DNA from: Fibrobacterota bacterium
Lineage (GTDB): Bacteria > Fibrobacterota > Chitinivibrionia > Chitinivibrionales > Chitinispirillaceae
NCBI GenBank assembly: GCA_023459055.1
Contig: JAEWVR010000031.1
Span: forward strand, 1-64,000
DNA: 64,000 bases
Direction of reading: 5' to 3'
Shown piece after piece: positions 1-8,722 of this stretch. Under the pieces are notes generated by a model. That model was not told the DNA's origin and did no database searches. It saw only the letters and a program-made list of their open reading frames with translations. The stretch's first letter is position 1. Each line of letters begins with the position of its first letter. The translations under genes were made by a program, and so were the position numbers.

Positions 1-90
1 GCCCCCTAAATCCCCCGCAGGGGGACTTTGAGAGCAGAATAGCTTGTTTAGCCTATTTCTTCAAGTCCCCCTGCGGGGGATTTAGGGGGC
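1..90. repeat. Long palindromic repeat, copy 1
   Basis: The first and last 27 bases are perfect reverse complements and enclose a 36-base loop. Each arm also contains a smaller palindrome, CCCCCGCAGGGGG. Related copies lie at 24983-25066 and 28477-28576. When copy 1 is reversed, its loop edges (CTTGAAGAA and TCAAAG) match those of the other copies. It may act as a transcription terminator or be a non-autonomous mobile repeat. It lies downstream of the dihydrouridine synthase gene. The left end may be cut by the window edge. Confidence 0.85.
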
Positions 91-109
91 GAGTCTTACG
101 TGTAAATCT

Positions 110-125
110 TAAGTTAACGACATTG
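110..125 (-). repeat. Solitary end of a MITE-like element
   Basis: TAAGTTAACGACATTG is identical to the right terminus of the 208-bp element at 25073-25280. The bases just inside it (GATTTACA) also resemble the inside of that element's left end. No partner terminus is seen here, so this looks like a remnant or a solo end beside palindrome copy 1. Confidence 0.55.
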
Positions 126-158
126 GCCGGGGGGTGAGGCGCTCTCGTCATTCCACGA

Positions 159-1094
159 TCAACCAAAAATCCTGTCAACAACGCCAATATACCCATCAAT
201 GGACGACTGCTTTTGAACTGATTTTAGTACCTTGTGAGGATCATCAAAGAGATTCGCGATGTAGGCCCAGAGCTCTTTCATTTTACCGAGAAGGTGTGCT
301 GGTCCGCATAAACGTTCACGACTCCGGTTGAATATTTCATCATGGAAAGATCTGACGGTTGCGAGATCACGCTTGACTACAACTCCGCTGCGTAGTTCCT
401 CAAGCATGAACGGATCCTGTGTCACCCCGCGACCGAGCATCCATCGATTGACAGTATCGAAACGGCGTTGATAGGTATCAAAAACATGCTTTGACCATAT
501 ATCACCATTGTAGCAAATTGTATGCTTCAAACAGCGGTAGTACTTGTCAAATGCATCAAGATCCACGGTGCCATCATACATCTGTGCACCTGTTCTGGGG
601 TGAATGGTGATTTCATGTATCGGATACTTGTTAAGTACCGGAATCACCTGACAAAACTCATCAACCGACTCCAGGCCAAGCCGGACCTTTACAGAAAAAG
701 GCTGCGTTATTGATGAATATATTTTTGAAAGCATTGCATCGATGAAATCAGGGTAGGGAAGCATTCCGGATCCCCGTTTTTTCCGGGTGATCTGCGGATG
801 AGGACATCCCATATTAAGATTTACAGAAGAATATCCCATGCTGTAAAGGTGACGCGCAAGCATGATAATATCATCTGCGTTGTTACCGATTATCTGAGGA
901 ATAACACGCACGGGGTCGTTGTGTTCGAGGGCAATATCCTTTATATGTGATGGATTAACGACGATACCTTTAACTGTCGGTATAAACGGTGTCAAAAGGT
1001 AATCAAAGCGACCGAAATGGGTTTCAAACGCGTTCCTGAAAATGTAGTCGGTAACACCTCGTAGTGGGGCCAGATAGAAAATGTTCCTGCTCAT
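159..1094 (-). CDS. dus: tRNA-dihydrouridine synthase (Dus family)
   Basis: This is a flavoenzyme that reduces specific uridines in tRNA to dihydrouridine, using FMN and NADPH. The 311 residues match the usual family length. The N-terminal APLRGVTD segment is the family's FMN-binding start. The conserved NMGCPHP motif at residues 94-100 holds the catalytic Cys97, followed by a basic KKRGSG stretch. The second half reads as a TIM barrel plus the helical C-terminal domain that binds tRNA. The ATG at 1094 has only a weak ribosome site, but APLRGVTD begins eight residues later, so the start is well constrained. It stands alone, transcribed away from the toxin-antitoxin pair. The Dus subtype (A, B or C) cannot be settled by eye. 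Confidence 0.9.
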   Translation of the reverse strand: MSRNIFYLAPLRGVTDYIFRNAFETHFGRFDYLLTPFIPTVKGIVVNPSHIKDIALEHNDPVRVIPQIIGNNADDIIMLARHLYSMGYSSVNLNMGCPHPQITRKKRGSGMLPYPDFIDAMLSKIYSSITQPFSVKVRLGLESVDEFCQVIPVLNKYPIHEITIHPRTGAQMYDGTVDLDAFDKYYRCLKHTICYNGDIWSKHVFDTYQRRFDTVNRWMLGRGVTQDPFMLEELRSGVVVKRDLATVRSFHDEIFNRSRERLCGPAHLLGKMKELWAYIANLFDDPHKVLKSVQKQSSIDGYIGVVDRIFG

Positions 1095-1411
1095 ATCAAT
1101 ACGCTTATTCTCTTAAATGGTATCAGGTTTGACAGACTCTAAGCCGATACATATCCTGGAGCGCAAACAGCTGTATGTGTTTTTATCAACACTGATTGTG
1201 ATTTTTACATACGATAAAATAAACATATTATTAAAGAAATACCACAATTATTTTTGGTTCGTCAGGAAAATTTGTGAGTAAGAAAACCAGTCTAAAGGTT
1301 CTATTTAGAAATCAACAGCCTTGATATTTTGTACAGAATTTTGTATCTTATTAAGTACGCATAACGATACTGCAAAATACTGAATTAACAATATTTGAAG
1401 GATACCATTAA
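1095..1411. other. Intergenic region, divergent promoters
   Basis: AT-rich spacer between two divergent genes, so it must hold promoters for dus and for the toxin-antitoxin operon. The only distinct element I see is the dispersed repeat at 1259-1298. No coding potential was recognised. Confidence 0.5.
1259..1298 (+). repeat. Dispersed 40-bp repeat, copy A
   Basis: The stretch starting TCGTCAGGAAAATTTGTGAG recurs at 3263-3300 with about five substitutions, in the same orientation. Both copies lie in intergenic DNA upstream of a plus-strand gene. The origin is unknown; it could be a decayed insertion sequence end or a dispersed regulatory repeat. Confidence 0.6.
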
Positions 1412-1693
1412 ATGAAACGTATGATCCTTTCAAGCGATATCCGGTCAATTTCTGAATTCCGCTCCAATATTAATAGCTATATCGAACAGATTCACAAAAC
1501 CGGGCGGCCGCTGGTAATAACACAAAATGGTAAAAGTTCCGCTGTTTTAATGGACGTTAATGCATATGATGAGCTCACTGAGCGGGTCGAACTACTTCAG
1601 GATATCCAGGTTTCAATCAATCAGCTTAATGATGGAAAAGGTATTTCTCATTCGGCAGCACATTCTATGCTTAAATCGAGATATTCAGAATGA
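1412..1693 (+). CDS. Phd/YefM-family antitoxin
   Basis: This is a 93-residue protein with the Phd/YefM signature. An N-terminal SSDIRSISEFRSNI segment fits the DNA-binding beta-alpha fold that autoregulates the operon. It is followed by GRPLVITQNGKSSAVLMD and a Y-D-E-L helix. The C-terminal ~35 residues are predicted to be the flexible part that neutralises the toxin. Its TGA stop overlaps the ATG of the following toxin gene (ATGA at 1690-1693), the usual translational coupling of such pairs. The start at 1412 follows AAGGATACCATTAA. A second ATG three codons later is possible. Confidence 0.9.
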   Translation: MKRMILSSDIRSISEFRSNINSYIEQIHKTGRPLVITQNGKSSAVLMDVNAYDELTERVELLQDIQVSINQLNDGKGISHSAAHSMLKSRYSE

Positions 1694-1986
1694 TCGTTCA
1701 ATGGTCTCCTGTGTCATTAGAACGTATACAGGAAATTGCAGACTACATTGCTGAAGACAGCAGAATTGCTGCCGGGAATTGGGTTGATGAGATTTTTAAG
1801 AAAGTAGAGAAACTGAAATCAAACCCTGAGATAGGAAGAATCGTTCCGGAACTCGGGATACCTGATATCAGAGAATTATTGTTTGGAAACTACAGAATTA
1901 TCTACCTGATTTCAAAAAAGAACATTTCCATTTTGACAGTACGGCATTTCAAACAACTTCTTCCGGTTGATGAAATTATTTCATAG
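1690..1986 (+). CDS. ParE/RelE-family toxin
   Basis: This is a 98-residue protein of the ParE/RelE superfamily, cognate to the overlapping upstream antitoxin. Visible signatures are the N-terminal VQWSPVSLERIQEIADYIAED helix region, then a middle NPEIGRIVPELG..DIRELLFGNYRIIYLI block and the final beta strand ISILTVRHFKQLLP. The Arg in RELLFGNYRI is the conserved core. Members either inhibit DNA gyrase (ParE) or cut ribosome-bound mRNA (RelE). The REL-FGNYRIIY pattern favours ParE, but this is inference. The gene appears intact, so the module is probably functional. Confidence 0.9.
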   Translation: MIVQWSPVSLERIQEIADYIAEDSRIAAGNWVDEIFKKVEKLKSNPEIGRIVPELGIPDIRELLFGNYRIIYLISKKNISILTVRHFKQLLPVDEIIS

Positions 1987-2159
1987 TCGTTTTATTTTTT
2001 TTTACAAGACAGTAATATACTAATGTGCTCGCCCCGATGCTGGATCTTCAAGTCCCACTACAGCCATAATCAATGGTAACAGTATTGTCCCTGATTCACC
2101 CCGAAAAGTATATTATTTCATCCACAAATTGTTTAACCATTAAAAAATATGGAAATTTT

Positions 2160-3203
2160 ATGGAATGGCAGTCCTCAATTGTTCCCGGATATTCGCCTGA
2201 AGGTAAACCGATCATTTCTGTTATCGCAAAACGTACCTATCTCTTGTCACAAAACAGAGTTATTATTGCTGATGACCAGGTTTCAATTCAAAGCAGCGAT
2301 ATTCCTTCGGACCCGCAGAATCCGCTGAATTGCGAGATGCTCTATGAAAGCGATACTGTTGCTTATAAACCCAAAACGGATGTTGTCGTGCAATGTAAAG
2401 CCCATGCTCCAAATGGTAAACCAGTCCGCATGCTGGAAACTGCGGTGAGTATCGGGCCACTGGTAAAAAAAATACTTGTGTTTGGCAACCGGAAAATTGA
2501 GAACAGGTTCATGAAAGGGCTTACGTTTACCGACCCGGAACCGTTTACGTCGATTGATATTTCCTACTCAAATGCATATGGCGGAAGAGCTGTTATGCGT
2601 GATGGCAGTATTGTACCTTACCCGCCCAATCCGCTTGGCAAAGGGTTTCATTTCAAGGGAACGCTTGAAGATGCAGATCAGATTCAGGTTCCCAACTGTG
2701 AAGATATCGACTCACAGCTTCAACCAGAACATCTTTTGATCACAAAATATGAAGAGTGGAAAAATCTCCCCGTACCGGCATCCTATGGCTGGACACGCCA
2801 GTTTTTCTTCCCGCGTTATACGTATGCCGGAATTATTCCCGAAATGCTTAGTGGTACAACCGAAAAAGCCCCGGACCTAAACACGAATACACCAAAAATG
2901 GATTTCCGTTTTTATCAGGGTGCATCAGAGGGAATGGGTGACTTTTTACTAAACGGGAATGAACCGGTAAAACTGTATGGGCTGGACCCGGAGTATCCTG
3001 TGTTTGAGTTTAAACTCCCCGGTGATATTCCGAAAATATCACTCTGTATTGGTGATGAAAAGATTCCCTTGCAGCCACAGCTTCAGACGGTGTTTATTGA
3101 CAAGGAGAGTGGGGGAATGATCCTCGTATGGAGAGGATTTAAAGAGGGATCACTAATGAATTTTGCTGAACGGGGAAGAGTTCTAAGCAGTCTGGTGGAA
3201 TGA
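2160..3203 (+). CDS. DUF2169 family protein, secretion accessory
   Basis: DUF2169 proteins are commonly encoded beside PAAR and VgrG genes of type VI secretion and are thought to be adaptors for loading effectors. The 347-residue product begins MEWQSSIVPGYSPEGKP, followed by the family's VIAKRTYLL segment and a GNRKIENRFMKGLTFTDPEPF block. Later it contains the YSNAYGG and YPPNPLGKGFHF motifs typical of the family. An in-frame ATG 29 codons earlier exists, but the family homology starts at the chosen codon. No ribosome site is strong. It sits 7.5 kb from the PAAR operon and on the opposite strand, so the functional link is inferred from family and proximity. Confidence 0.85.
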   Translation: MEWQSSIVPGYSPEGKPIISVIAKRTYLLSQNRVIIADDQVSIQSSDIPSDPQNPLNCEMLYESDTVAYKPKTDVVVQCKAHAPNGKPVRMLETAVSIGPLVKKILVFGNRKIENRFMKGLTFTDPEPFTSIDISYSNAYGGRAVMRDGSIVPYPPNPLGKGFHFKGTLEDADQIQVPNCEDIDSQLQPEHLLITKYEEWKNLPVPASYGWTRQFFFPRYTYAGIIPEMLSGTTEKAPDLNTNTPKMDFRFYQGASEGMGDFLLNGNEPVKLYGLDPEYPVFEFKLPGDIPKISLCIGDEKIPLQPQLQTVFIDKESGGMILVWRGFKEGSLMNFAERGRVLSSLVE

Positions 3204-3262
3204 TGTTATTACAATAGTTTACAATTGATGTTTTTAGTTCTATAAACATATCCATAATGGAC

Positions 3263-3300
3263 TCGTCAGGAGAATTTGTGGGTAGGAAAACAAGTTTAAA
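3263..3300 (+). repeat. Dispersed 40-bp repeat, copy B
   Basis: Second copy of the element at 1259-1298, starting TCGTCAGGAGAATTTGTGGG. The copies are in the same orientation and about 2 kb apart, bracketing the toxin-antitoxin pair and the DUF2169 gene. Confidence 0.6.
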
Positions 3301-3350
3301 TAACTTTGTATTGTGATTCTTTAATAGCTATAATTTAAATTATTCTTTTT

Positions 3351-3562
3351 TGTCCCAGAGGGACAGTATATATATAGAAAATGTACAATAAATAAAAACC
3401 TTTGTCCCGTAGGGACAATATATAGATAGGCTCTTAAATTGCATGGCAACTACATTCACACAGATCTATCTTGTGTAATGTACAATAAATATATCGTCCC
3501 TATGGGACTCGGATTGTTTTTGTTACCATGCATTCTATAAATATTTGATCCCGATGGGATCA
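3351..3562. repeat. Cluster of four GTCCC..GGGAC palindromes
   Basis: Four 13-17 bp palindromes occur: TGTCCCAGAGGGACA (3351-3365), TGTCCCGTAGGGACA (3403-3417), GTCCCTATGGGAC (3496-3508) and TGATCCCGATGGGATCA (3546-3562). Between and after them the string TGTACAATA recurs at 3382, 3479 and 3588. The copies differ in loop and arm bases while keeping pairing, as expected for selection on structure or for a repeat family of independent insertions. Confidence 0.7.
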
Positions 3563-3653
3563 GGAAAAATCAGATTTTTGTTATTTATGTACAATACCTA
3601 TTGACATATGAATTTTTTAGCAGTTTAATTTTTACGATTGAACAGGAAACACT

Positions 3654-4361
3654 ATGAAAAAAAATCTGCAACTACTTCTAACACTACTATGCTGCACCAT
3701 ACTTCTCCCGGGCTGCTGGAAAACAATCGGCAAAGTTGATATGAGTAAAGTTATTACCATTGAGGAGCTGAATGCAAAAAAGCATGAACTTGTCGGAAAA
3801 GTGATTACGTTACAAATTGATACTATTGATTTTTTTTGCTACGGTGGAGCTGCCTTTTTCCATGATTTGGAGCTTCCGTCCGTCATTTTTTCACCATATG
3901 TTTACCAAAATGATATCCATTACCAAGCCAGACTTGACAGTTTACGTAAATTATCTAAACCATGCACAGATATATGGAATGGCTCCGCTGATATTAAATT
4001 ACTTCTTGATTATACTAAAACAAAAAACGCATTCCCATGGATTTCTTTTAACAAACGAACACTTAATATGTCAAACGAAAGTTTATTTAGTAAAACAATT
4101 CAATATAGTCCGTCTCGTTTTATCACGGGTATTCTCGTCGGAGGGGTATCAGCTTGTGATGGAGATGATACGTTGGTAACGAATGGTCAAGGCGGATGGG
4201 CTGAGAATATTTTCTTTCCAGATACCATTAAAAATTTTCGGTGGTGTACACCTTCAACAGTTTATTCCTGTGTACATCAATATGTTCTCATCCCGTTAGG
4301 AATAAAATACAAAACGGGACATCTTGAATTGAAGAAACTTATAAGTGCCCCTAACAACTAA
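3654..4361 (+). CDS. Hypothetical lipoprotein
   Basis: This is a 235-residue product I do not recognise. The N-terminus is a lipoprotein signal: KK, a hydrophobic stretch, then the lipobox LLPGC with the modified Cys at residue 21. The mature part begins WKTIGKVDMSKVITIEELNAKKHELVGKVITL, which resembles the opening of small OB-fold or copper/stress lipoproteins where a strand follows 'L.GK.V'. Several cysteines (CYGG, CTDIW, SACDG, RWCT, YSCVH) could form disulphides in the periplasm. It lies just downstream of the palindrome cluster and convergent with the PAAR operon, so association with that cassette is possible but unproven. Confidence 0.65.
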   Translation: MKKNLQLLLTLLCCTILLPGCWKTIGKVDMSKVITIEELNAKKHELVGKVITLQIDTIDFFCYGGAAFFHDLELPSVIFSPYVYQNDIHYQARLDSLRKLSKPCTDIWNGSADIKLLLDYTKTKNAFPWISFNKRTLNMSNESLFSKTIQYSPSRFITGILVGGVSACDGDDTLVTNGQGGWAENIFFPDTIKNFRWCTPSTVYSCVHQYVLIPLGIKYKTGHLELKKLISAPNN

Positions 4362-4406
4362 TTTACACAATGGTGAACTTTGTAGTTTTGCTGTTTAATT
4401 CCCAAT

Positions 4407-4431
4407 AAGCCCCTGTTGCAATTAGGGGCTT
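4407..4431. terminator. Stem-loop between convergent genes
   Basis: AAGCCCCT and AGGGGCTT form an eight-pair stem with a nine-base loop, between the convergent lipoprotein gene and the large minus-strand gene. No strong T-run follows, so it may be a weak or bidirectional terminator. Confidence 0.55.
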
Positions 4432-4488
4432 GCACATATACCTTTATCTCTAGTGGATTCTTTTATTCATTCATTTACCAGATAATTC

Positions 4489-7400
4489 TTATAAAGAAAG
4501 TGTCGTTGACTTTCTAACCAGTAACGTTTCTGAATAATTCTTATGTACAGCAGCATTCCCCTCAAATGCCAATGGATACTGACATGGAAGATCAGTGTAA
4601 ACCCTGAATGCAAACTCCCAGTATTCATCATTCTTTTCGTCAATACGTTTATAGGTATTTAATGCACTTAATGGAACAATTGCAAGAAACTCCCCGTTTT
4701 TTTGAGGATAAGCCCGTGCGTGAAAGCCTTTCCCCTTAACAACAGAGATCTCCTGCGCATCAAATTTTTTACCGTTATTGATTTCAAAAAATTTAACCGG
4801 CAAACACTGGTCGTTTGTATTCAAAAAGTCAATCCCAAACCGCAGAGCTACTGTTTCATAAGGATTTGCATGAGTAATCTTTTGCCCGAGGTCCGCAACA
4901 GATTTTGGCGCAGCAATCCAATGGGCATTTTTAATTACCGGTTTTTTAATTGTGAGAGATTTATCTGATTTCTTGCAGAATTGTTTAATATCACCGCCAT
5001 TCCACTTTACTTCTATTGTACCAGTTACATCTTTTTTTTGTATAGTTTCACTAAAGGTGATAAATGCAGCATCAGTTGTCAATTTTGATTGAGAAAATGG
5101 TAATGTTGCATCAATCTTAACTATGGCTTTTCCCATTGACACATAACCTAACTTTGCTACGCCGTTTAGTTCAATTGTTGTAGGCTCCTTACCCAGATTT
5201 AGTTTTTCGTATTCATAGTTAAAAAAGACTGTAAAACCATTTACTTCGCTATCAAGTTGTGGTGGATTTACTTCATCAACAATGTACTCACCAGTAACGG
5301 TAAGAACAATAGGAGATCCAATATAACTATTTGTATAATTACCAGATTCTAAATTTATTATTTTAGTTTTTGCGTTTTTTTTCAAGGGAATTGGTTTAAA
5401 GGGGTGGTATTCGACACCCTTGAAAAAATCACCTTCGATGGTCATGCCTTTCGGGAAAAGCATCGCTGCGTTTTTGCTCGCATGAAGTAAAGGCAGTTTT
5501 AGATGACCAAGCGTCCATTCTAATTTGGAAATCTGCATTTTCAGTGGAACTTCAAGTGCAATATCACAATTAAACGGTTTTTCGCCAAGTGCAAATACCT
5601 TTTTCATTCCCTCTTTAAATTTTGAGAAATCTGCAACTGCGGTTAAAGTACCGTTGATAAGAAGATCGATGGCAATACCTATTTTTGCATTGAAATAATC
5701 AAGTATTTCTTCAACAATCGGCATAAAGGCATAATCGTCTTCTTCCGGTCCATACTGGGCTTTCCATTTATTTTTATTTTTACCAACGGTACTTTTTCTT
5801 GTATATCCAAGCAGATCCTTACCAGTAAATGCACTTCCAAGCTCTTTTGCCAGGGTCCAGAATAACCCGACATCAAAATGAACTCCGCCGGAACCAGCAA
5901 GTGACAGACCTAACCCAAAAGAAGGTACACCCGTTTCAATTGCGTTTGCGCCGTTTATTGTACCGGTCAGTTTTAAATTACCCTGACCCGACACTGCTGC
6001 ACCAAGAAAAGATAATGGTGCTGGAAATGGGATCGGTTTTCCCACTTTACCATCAAGTGCCAGCGCATCAATAGTCAACGATTTTTCCTTAATACTTGCA
6101 GACATTGAGAAAAACTTCATCTCGGTGCTTGTGTATTTCTTAGTACCGGATCCACCGGCTTTTCGAAGCTTCATGCCATCCTTAATCTTTTCAATCTCCA
6201 GAACACTTTTGAGTTCGTCCAGTCCAACCATACAAACAAATATTTTCTGTAACAACGCATATAGTGTGTAAAGACTCTTTTGTTTATTAGGTTCATCTCC
6301 CGTCGTAATTGCAGTATTAAATTGCTCAAACAAAGTCAACATTGTTTTTGATGTATCTTTCGCCGTTTCGTTCTTCTGAATACCACTATGATCAGTTTCC
6401 GATGTATCAGGAAGTCCATAATACGCAAGTGTACCCATAACAAATGGCCAATCTGCATGCATTAAAATCGCTTTACAAAATCCTGCCATTGTTGATACTG
6501 GTTTAGATGGCAACGAATAATTTCCGTCTTTGTCTGGTTTTAGAGGGTAGGGATTATCATCTGTTTCTTTTTTCTGCTGTAATTTTTTTGCTCCGGAGGA
6601 CAACGCTTCCATCACCAGGATATAAATAGCAGAAAGTGCAACTAAAAATGGAAACGACGCCCGTGACGGATCTCCAAAAAACTTGCCGCTTATGTCAAGT
6701 AACTCATCAGGCCAGAGAAGCACATAATACCACTTGTCCTCCTCATAACGACCATCAGGTGCAAGGCTGAAACGATTACGTTTCCATGTATGATTACGAA
6801 ATGAACCCGGTCTGAAAAAATCAGCTCCACACTTGTACCGTTTCTCCTCTTGTGGAGATTCTTTAAAAATATCAGGAAACGTAAGATGATCCGGATTTAG
6901 AAGACTTGAGGTGTCTTCACCGGACAATGGTTCATAACTCCCCGATGATGCAGCTACTCCAATACCTATGTTTTTTGATGACAACAGAGCCTGCCGCAGT
7001 ACCGCATCCGCCGGACATGTTTTCTGTATATCCTTCATCAGCTGTTTAAGCATTCCCTTACCAGAAGTGTAGTATGATTCCACAAATGAATTAATATCAC
7101 TTTTGTCAAAAATTGAATCCACTTGCACGACTGGTGAGAACGCGGGTTTGTTAAAAAGTTGATTTGGATGCGTCTTCGCCTGATCAATTCGCTGCATTGA
7201 CTCCATGCACTGTGTTGTGCCATCATCTGATGGAGCTGCATCAGCCTTCCATGGAAATGTCGAATTTCTAACCCAGATTTTTAGATATGAACCGGCTTCC
7301 ATTCGTCCCATTTGATCAATCTGAGATTTTTTCAGTCCCGATGTTGCCTGTGATCGGGCCAGTTTTTCAATATTTTCACTTAATCGTTCTCTGTCACCCG

Positions 7401-8115
7401 GAGTTAAAATATTGGTCACTGTTACCGGTATCTTTAGCAGATACCGGTAATTTTCACCATAAGATGGTCTCCTGGGATGAATTTTCCTCAGGCCATCCCA
7501 TTCTTCATTAGTCAATTTATGAGGAATCTCCACCCAGTTTGCAATTTTATTTTCAGAATCACGAATTGACATCTTTGGAATATAACGAAAAGGTGCTTTC
7601 TTATTTGTATCTTTTTGCGGTTCTTTAAACCAGCAGATATCTGTCTGAAACCAGCCTGCACGGGGAAGATCATCTGTTACATACCCCCTTTCAGCAGCCA
7701 TTTTTTTTCTGTCGCCGATAGTTGATGGTTGCAGGAAAGCCCAAATTTCAGTATATGGCAAAGAATCCATGAGTGAGTATTCAATCCCGATTGCTGGTTG
7801 TATCTCAACTATGATCCATTGCGTTACCGATGTACAAATAAATGCATTCCGTTCATTGAAATTCTTTACTGTCTGAGCAGCATCAGCAGAACCTTTTTTG
7901 GGCTTAAATGGGGAAGGTGCATTTTGTGCTACAGCTTGTACCAGTTCAACATTTTTCTGCAAATCAGTCATTTTTGTTTCTTCAAGAATCGGACATGTAT
8001 ATCCGGGTATTTTCCAATCTGTCAAACTTTCGTTTGTCCAGTGAATCTCTACCCACCCCCATGGACGGTCACACGTTATAAGGGGAGATGCTGTTCCACT
8101 TTTTCCTGAACTCAT
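4489..8115 (-). CDS. Very large protein of PAAR/LysM operon, unknown
   Basis: This is about 1,208 residues from the preferred ATG at 8115. An earlier in-frame ATG at 8184 would overlap the upstream gene by 26 bp and has no visible ribosome site. I do not recognise a family. The N-terminal ~100 residues contain a WGWVEIHWTNES segment. One hydrophobic stretch (SFPFLVALSAIYILVMEAL, about residue 510-530) could span a membrane. The C-terminal 550 residues are rich in alternating beta-strand patterns and glycine. It is the last gene of a five-gene operon headed by a PAAR protein, 43 bp after the LysM gene. A role as a secreted cargo or structural component of the injection apparatus is inferred only from position. 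No signal peptide is evident, which would fit direct loading onto a spike. Confidence 0.75.
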   Translation of the reverse strand: MSSGKSGTASPLITCDRPWGWVEIHWTNESLTDWKIPGYTCPILEETKMTDLQKNVELVQAVAQNAPSPFKPKKGSADAAQTVKNFNERNAFICTSVTQWIIVEIQPAIGIEYSLMDSLPYTEIWAFLQPSTIGDRKKMAAERGYVTDDLPRAGWFQTDICWFKEPQKDTNKKAPFRYIPKMSIRDSENKIANWVEIPHKLTNEEWDGLRKIHPRRPSYGENYRYLLKIPVTVTNILTPGDRERLSENIEKLARSQATSGLKKSQIDQMGRMEAGSYLKIWVRNSTFPWKADAAPSDDGTTQCMESMQRIDQAKTHPNQLFNKPAFSPVVQVDSIFDKSDINSFVESYYTSGKGMLKQLMKDIQKTCPADAVLRQALLSSKNIGIGVAASSGSYEPLSGEDTSSLLNPDHLTFPDIFKESPQEEKRYKCGADFFRPGSFRNHTWKRNRFSLAPDGRYEEDKWYYVLLWPDELLDISGKFFGDPSRASFPFLVALSAIYILVMEALSSGAKKLQQKKETDDNPYPLKPDKDGNYSLPSKPVSTMAGFCKAILMHADWPFVMGTLAYYGLPDTSETDHSGIQKNETAKDTSKTMLTLFEQFNTAITTGDEPNKQKSLYTLYALLQKIFVCMVGLDELKSVLEIEKIKDGMKLRKAGGSGTKKYTSTEMKFFSMSASIKEKSLTIDALALDGKVGKPIPFPAPLSFLGAAVSGQGNLKLTGTINGANAIETGVPSFGLGLSLAGSGGVHFDVGLFWTLAKELGSAFTGKDLLGYTRKSTVGKNKNKWKAQYGPEEDDYAFMPIVEEILDYFNAKIGIAIDLLINGTLTAVADFSKFKEGMKKVFALGEKPFNCDIALEVPLKMQISKLEWTLGHLKLPLLHASKNAAMLFPKGMTIEGDFFKGVEYHPFKPIPLKKNAKTKIINLESGNYTNSYIGSPIVLTVTGEYIVDEVNPPQLDSEVNGFTVFFNYEYEKLNLGKEPTTIELNGVAKLGYVSMGKAIVKIDATLPFSQSKLTTDAAFITFSETIQKKDVTGTIEVKWNGGDIKQFCKKSDKSLTIKKPVIKNAHWIAAPKSVADLGQKITHANPYETVALRFGIDFLNTNDQCLPVKFFEINNGKKFDAQEISVVKGKGFHARAYPQKNGEFLAIVPLSALNTYKRIDEKNDEYWEFAFRVYTDLPCQYPLAFEGNAAVHKNYSETLLVRKSTTLSL

Positions 8116-8158
8116 ATACAAACTCGCTTTATTACAATACTGTTTTTGATTACAATTA

Positions 8159-8722
8159 TTATTCAGGAATATCCTGACTCTCATCCATGAATGAAGAAGA
8201 CTTTTTGTTTTCTTTTTCTATCTTTTTTTTATCAGATACAGGTATATCATCAGGATGGTAGTGTATATCATTTTCCCACACAATAGGAACCCCTTTAATA
8301 CCAATTGATAAATTATTAGAATCGGGTGCCAAAGACTCAATAACATCAGTTTTTTTCATATCTCCCCGACTGAACACCTTACCATTTTCCCGATCCCATA
8401 TCACATATTTCCGTTCCTCTTCAAAATCGCTCATCAGCTTTTTGTTAATGTCGACAACGCTTAAGCTCACAGGCACCCACGGATACCGGTACGACACTCC
8501 GCCCGTATACGCAAACGGGCTTACCCCTTTTGCCTCAATTTTTTCATCTCCACTGGTGGTATCCCACTCCGGGATGTCAAGTTCTATACCACTTTGTAAA
8601 AGATCGGGATTGTCACCGATTTTTTCTTTGTTAAGTTCGTACAGATATTTCCACGATGGCATCCCGAATTTTTTGGCGATGATGCCGAGATCTTCGTTTG
8701 GTTGTGATGTGTAGGTTTTCAT
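8159..8722 (-). CDS. LysM domain protein
   Basis: This is a 187-residue protein. Residues 3-52 form a LysM module (YTSQPNEDLGIIAKKFG, then YLYELNK, then a D-L-L-Q-S-G-I-E-L-D-I-P ending), which binds N-acetylglucosamine polymers such as peptidoglycan or chitin. The remainder is not recognised: it has an aromatic middle (SYRYPWVPVSLSVV) and a lysine/acid-rich tail. No signal peptide is present. In contractile injection operons LysM proteins also hold the baseplate and spike together, and the PAAR gene three genes upstream makes that reading plausible. Its start ATG overlaps the stop of the preceding gene by four bases. Confidence 0.8.
   Translation of the reverse strand: MKTYTSQPNEDLGIIAKKFGMPSWKYLYELNKEKIGDNPDLLQSGIELDIPEWDTTSGDEKIEAKGVSPFAYTGGVSYRYPWVPVSLSVVDINKKLMSDFEEERKYVIWDRENGKVFSRGDMKKTDVIESLAPDSNNLSIGIKGVPIVWENDIHYHPDDIPVSDKKKIEKENKKSSSFMDESQDIPE

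Larger units (their letters stand above)
3204..3653. other. Intergenic region with small palindromes
   Basis: This 450-bp AT-rich spacer carries copy B of the dispersed repeat and a cluster of four short palindromes with intervening TGTACAATA boxes, listed separately. I see no gene. The promoter for the lipoprotein gene at 3654 must lie here. Confidence 0.5.

Noticed and set aside
1690..1986. Horizontal island around the toxin-antitoxin pair
   Set aside because: There is no integrase, tRNA target or clear shift in base composition. Only the flanking short repeats hint at mobility.
2030..2060. GCTCGCCCC and CTTCAAGTCCC strings resembling the palindromic repeat
   Set aside because: Only short fragments match and there is no second arm, so a degraded copy cannot be supported.
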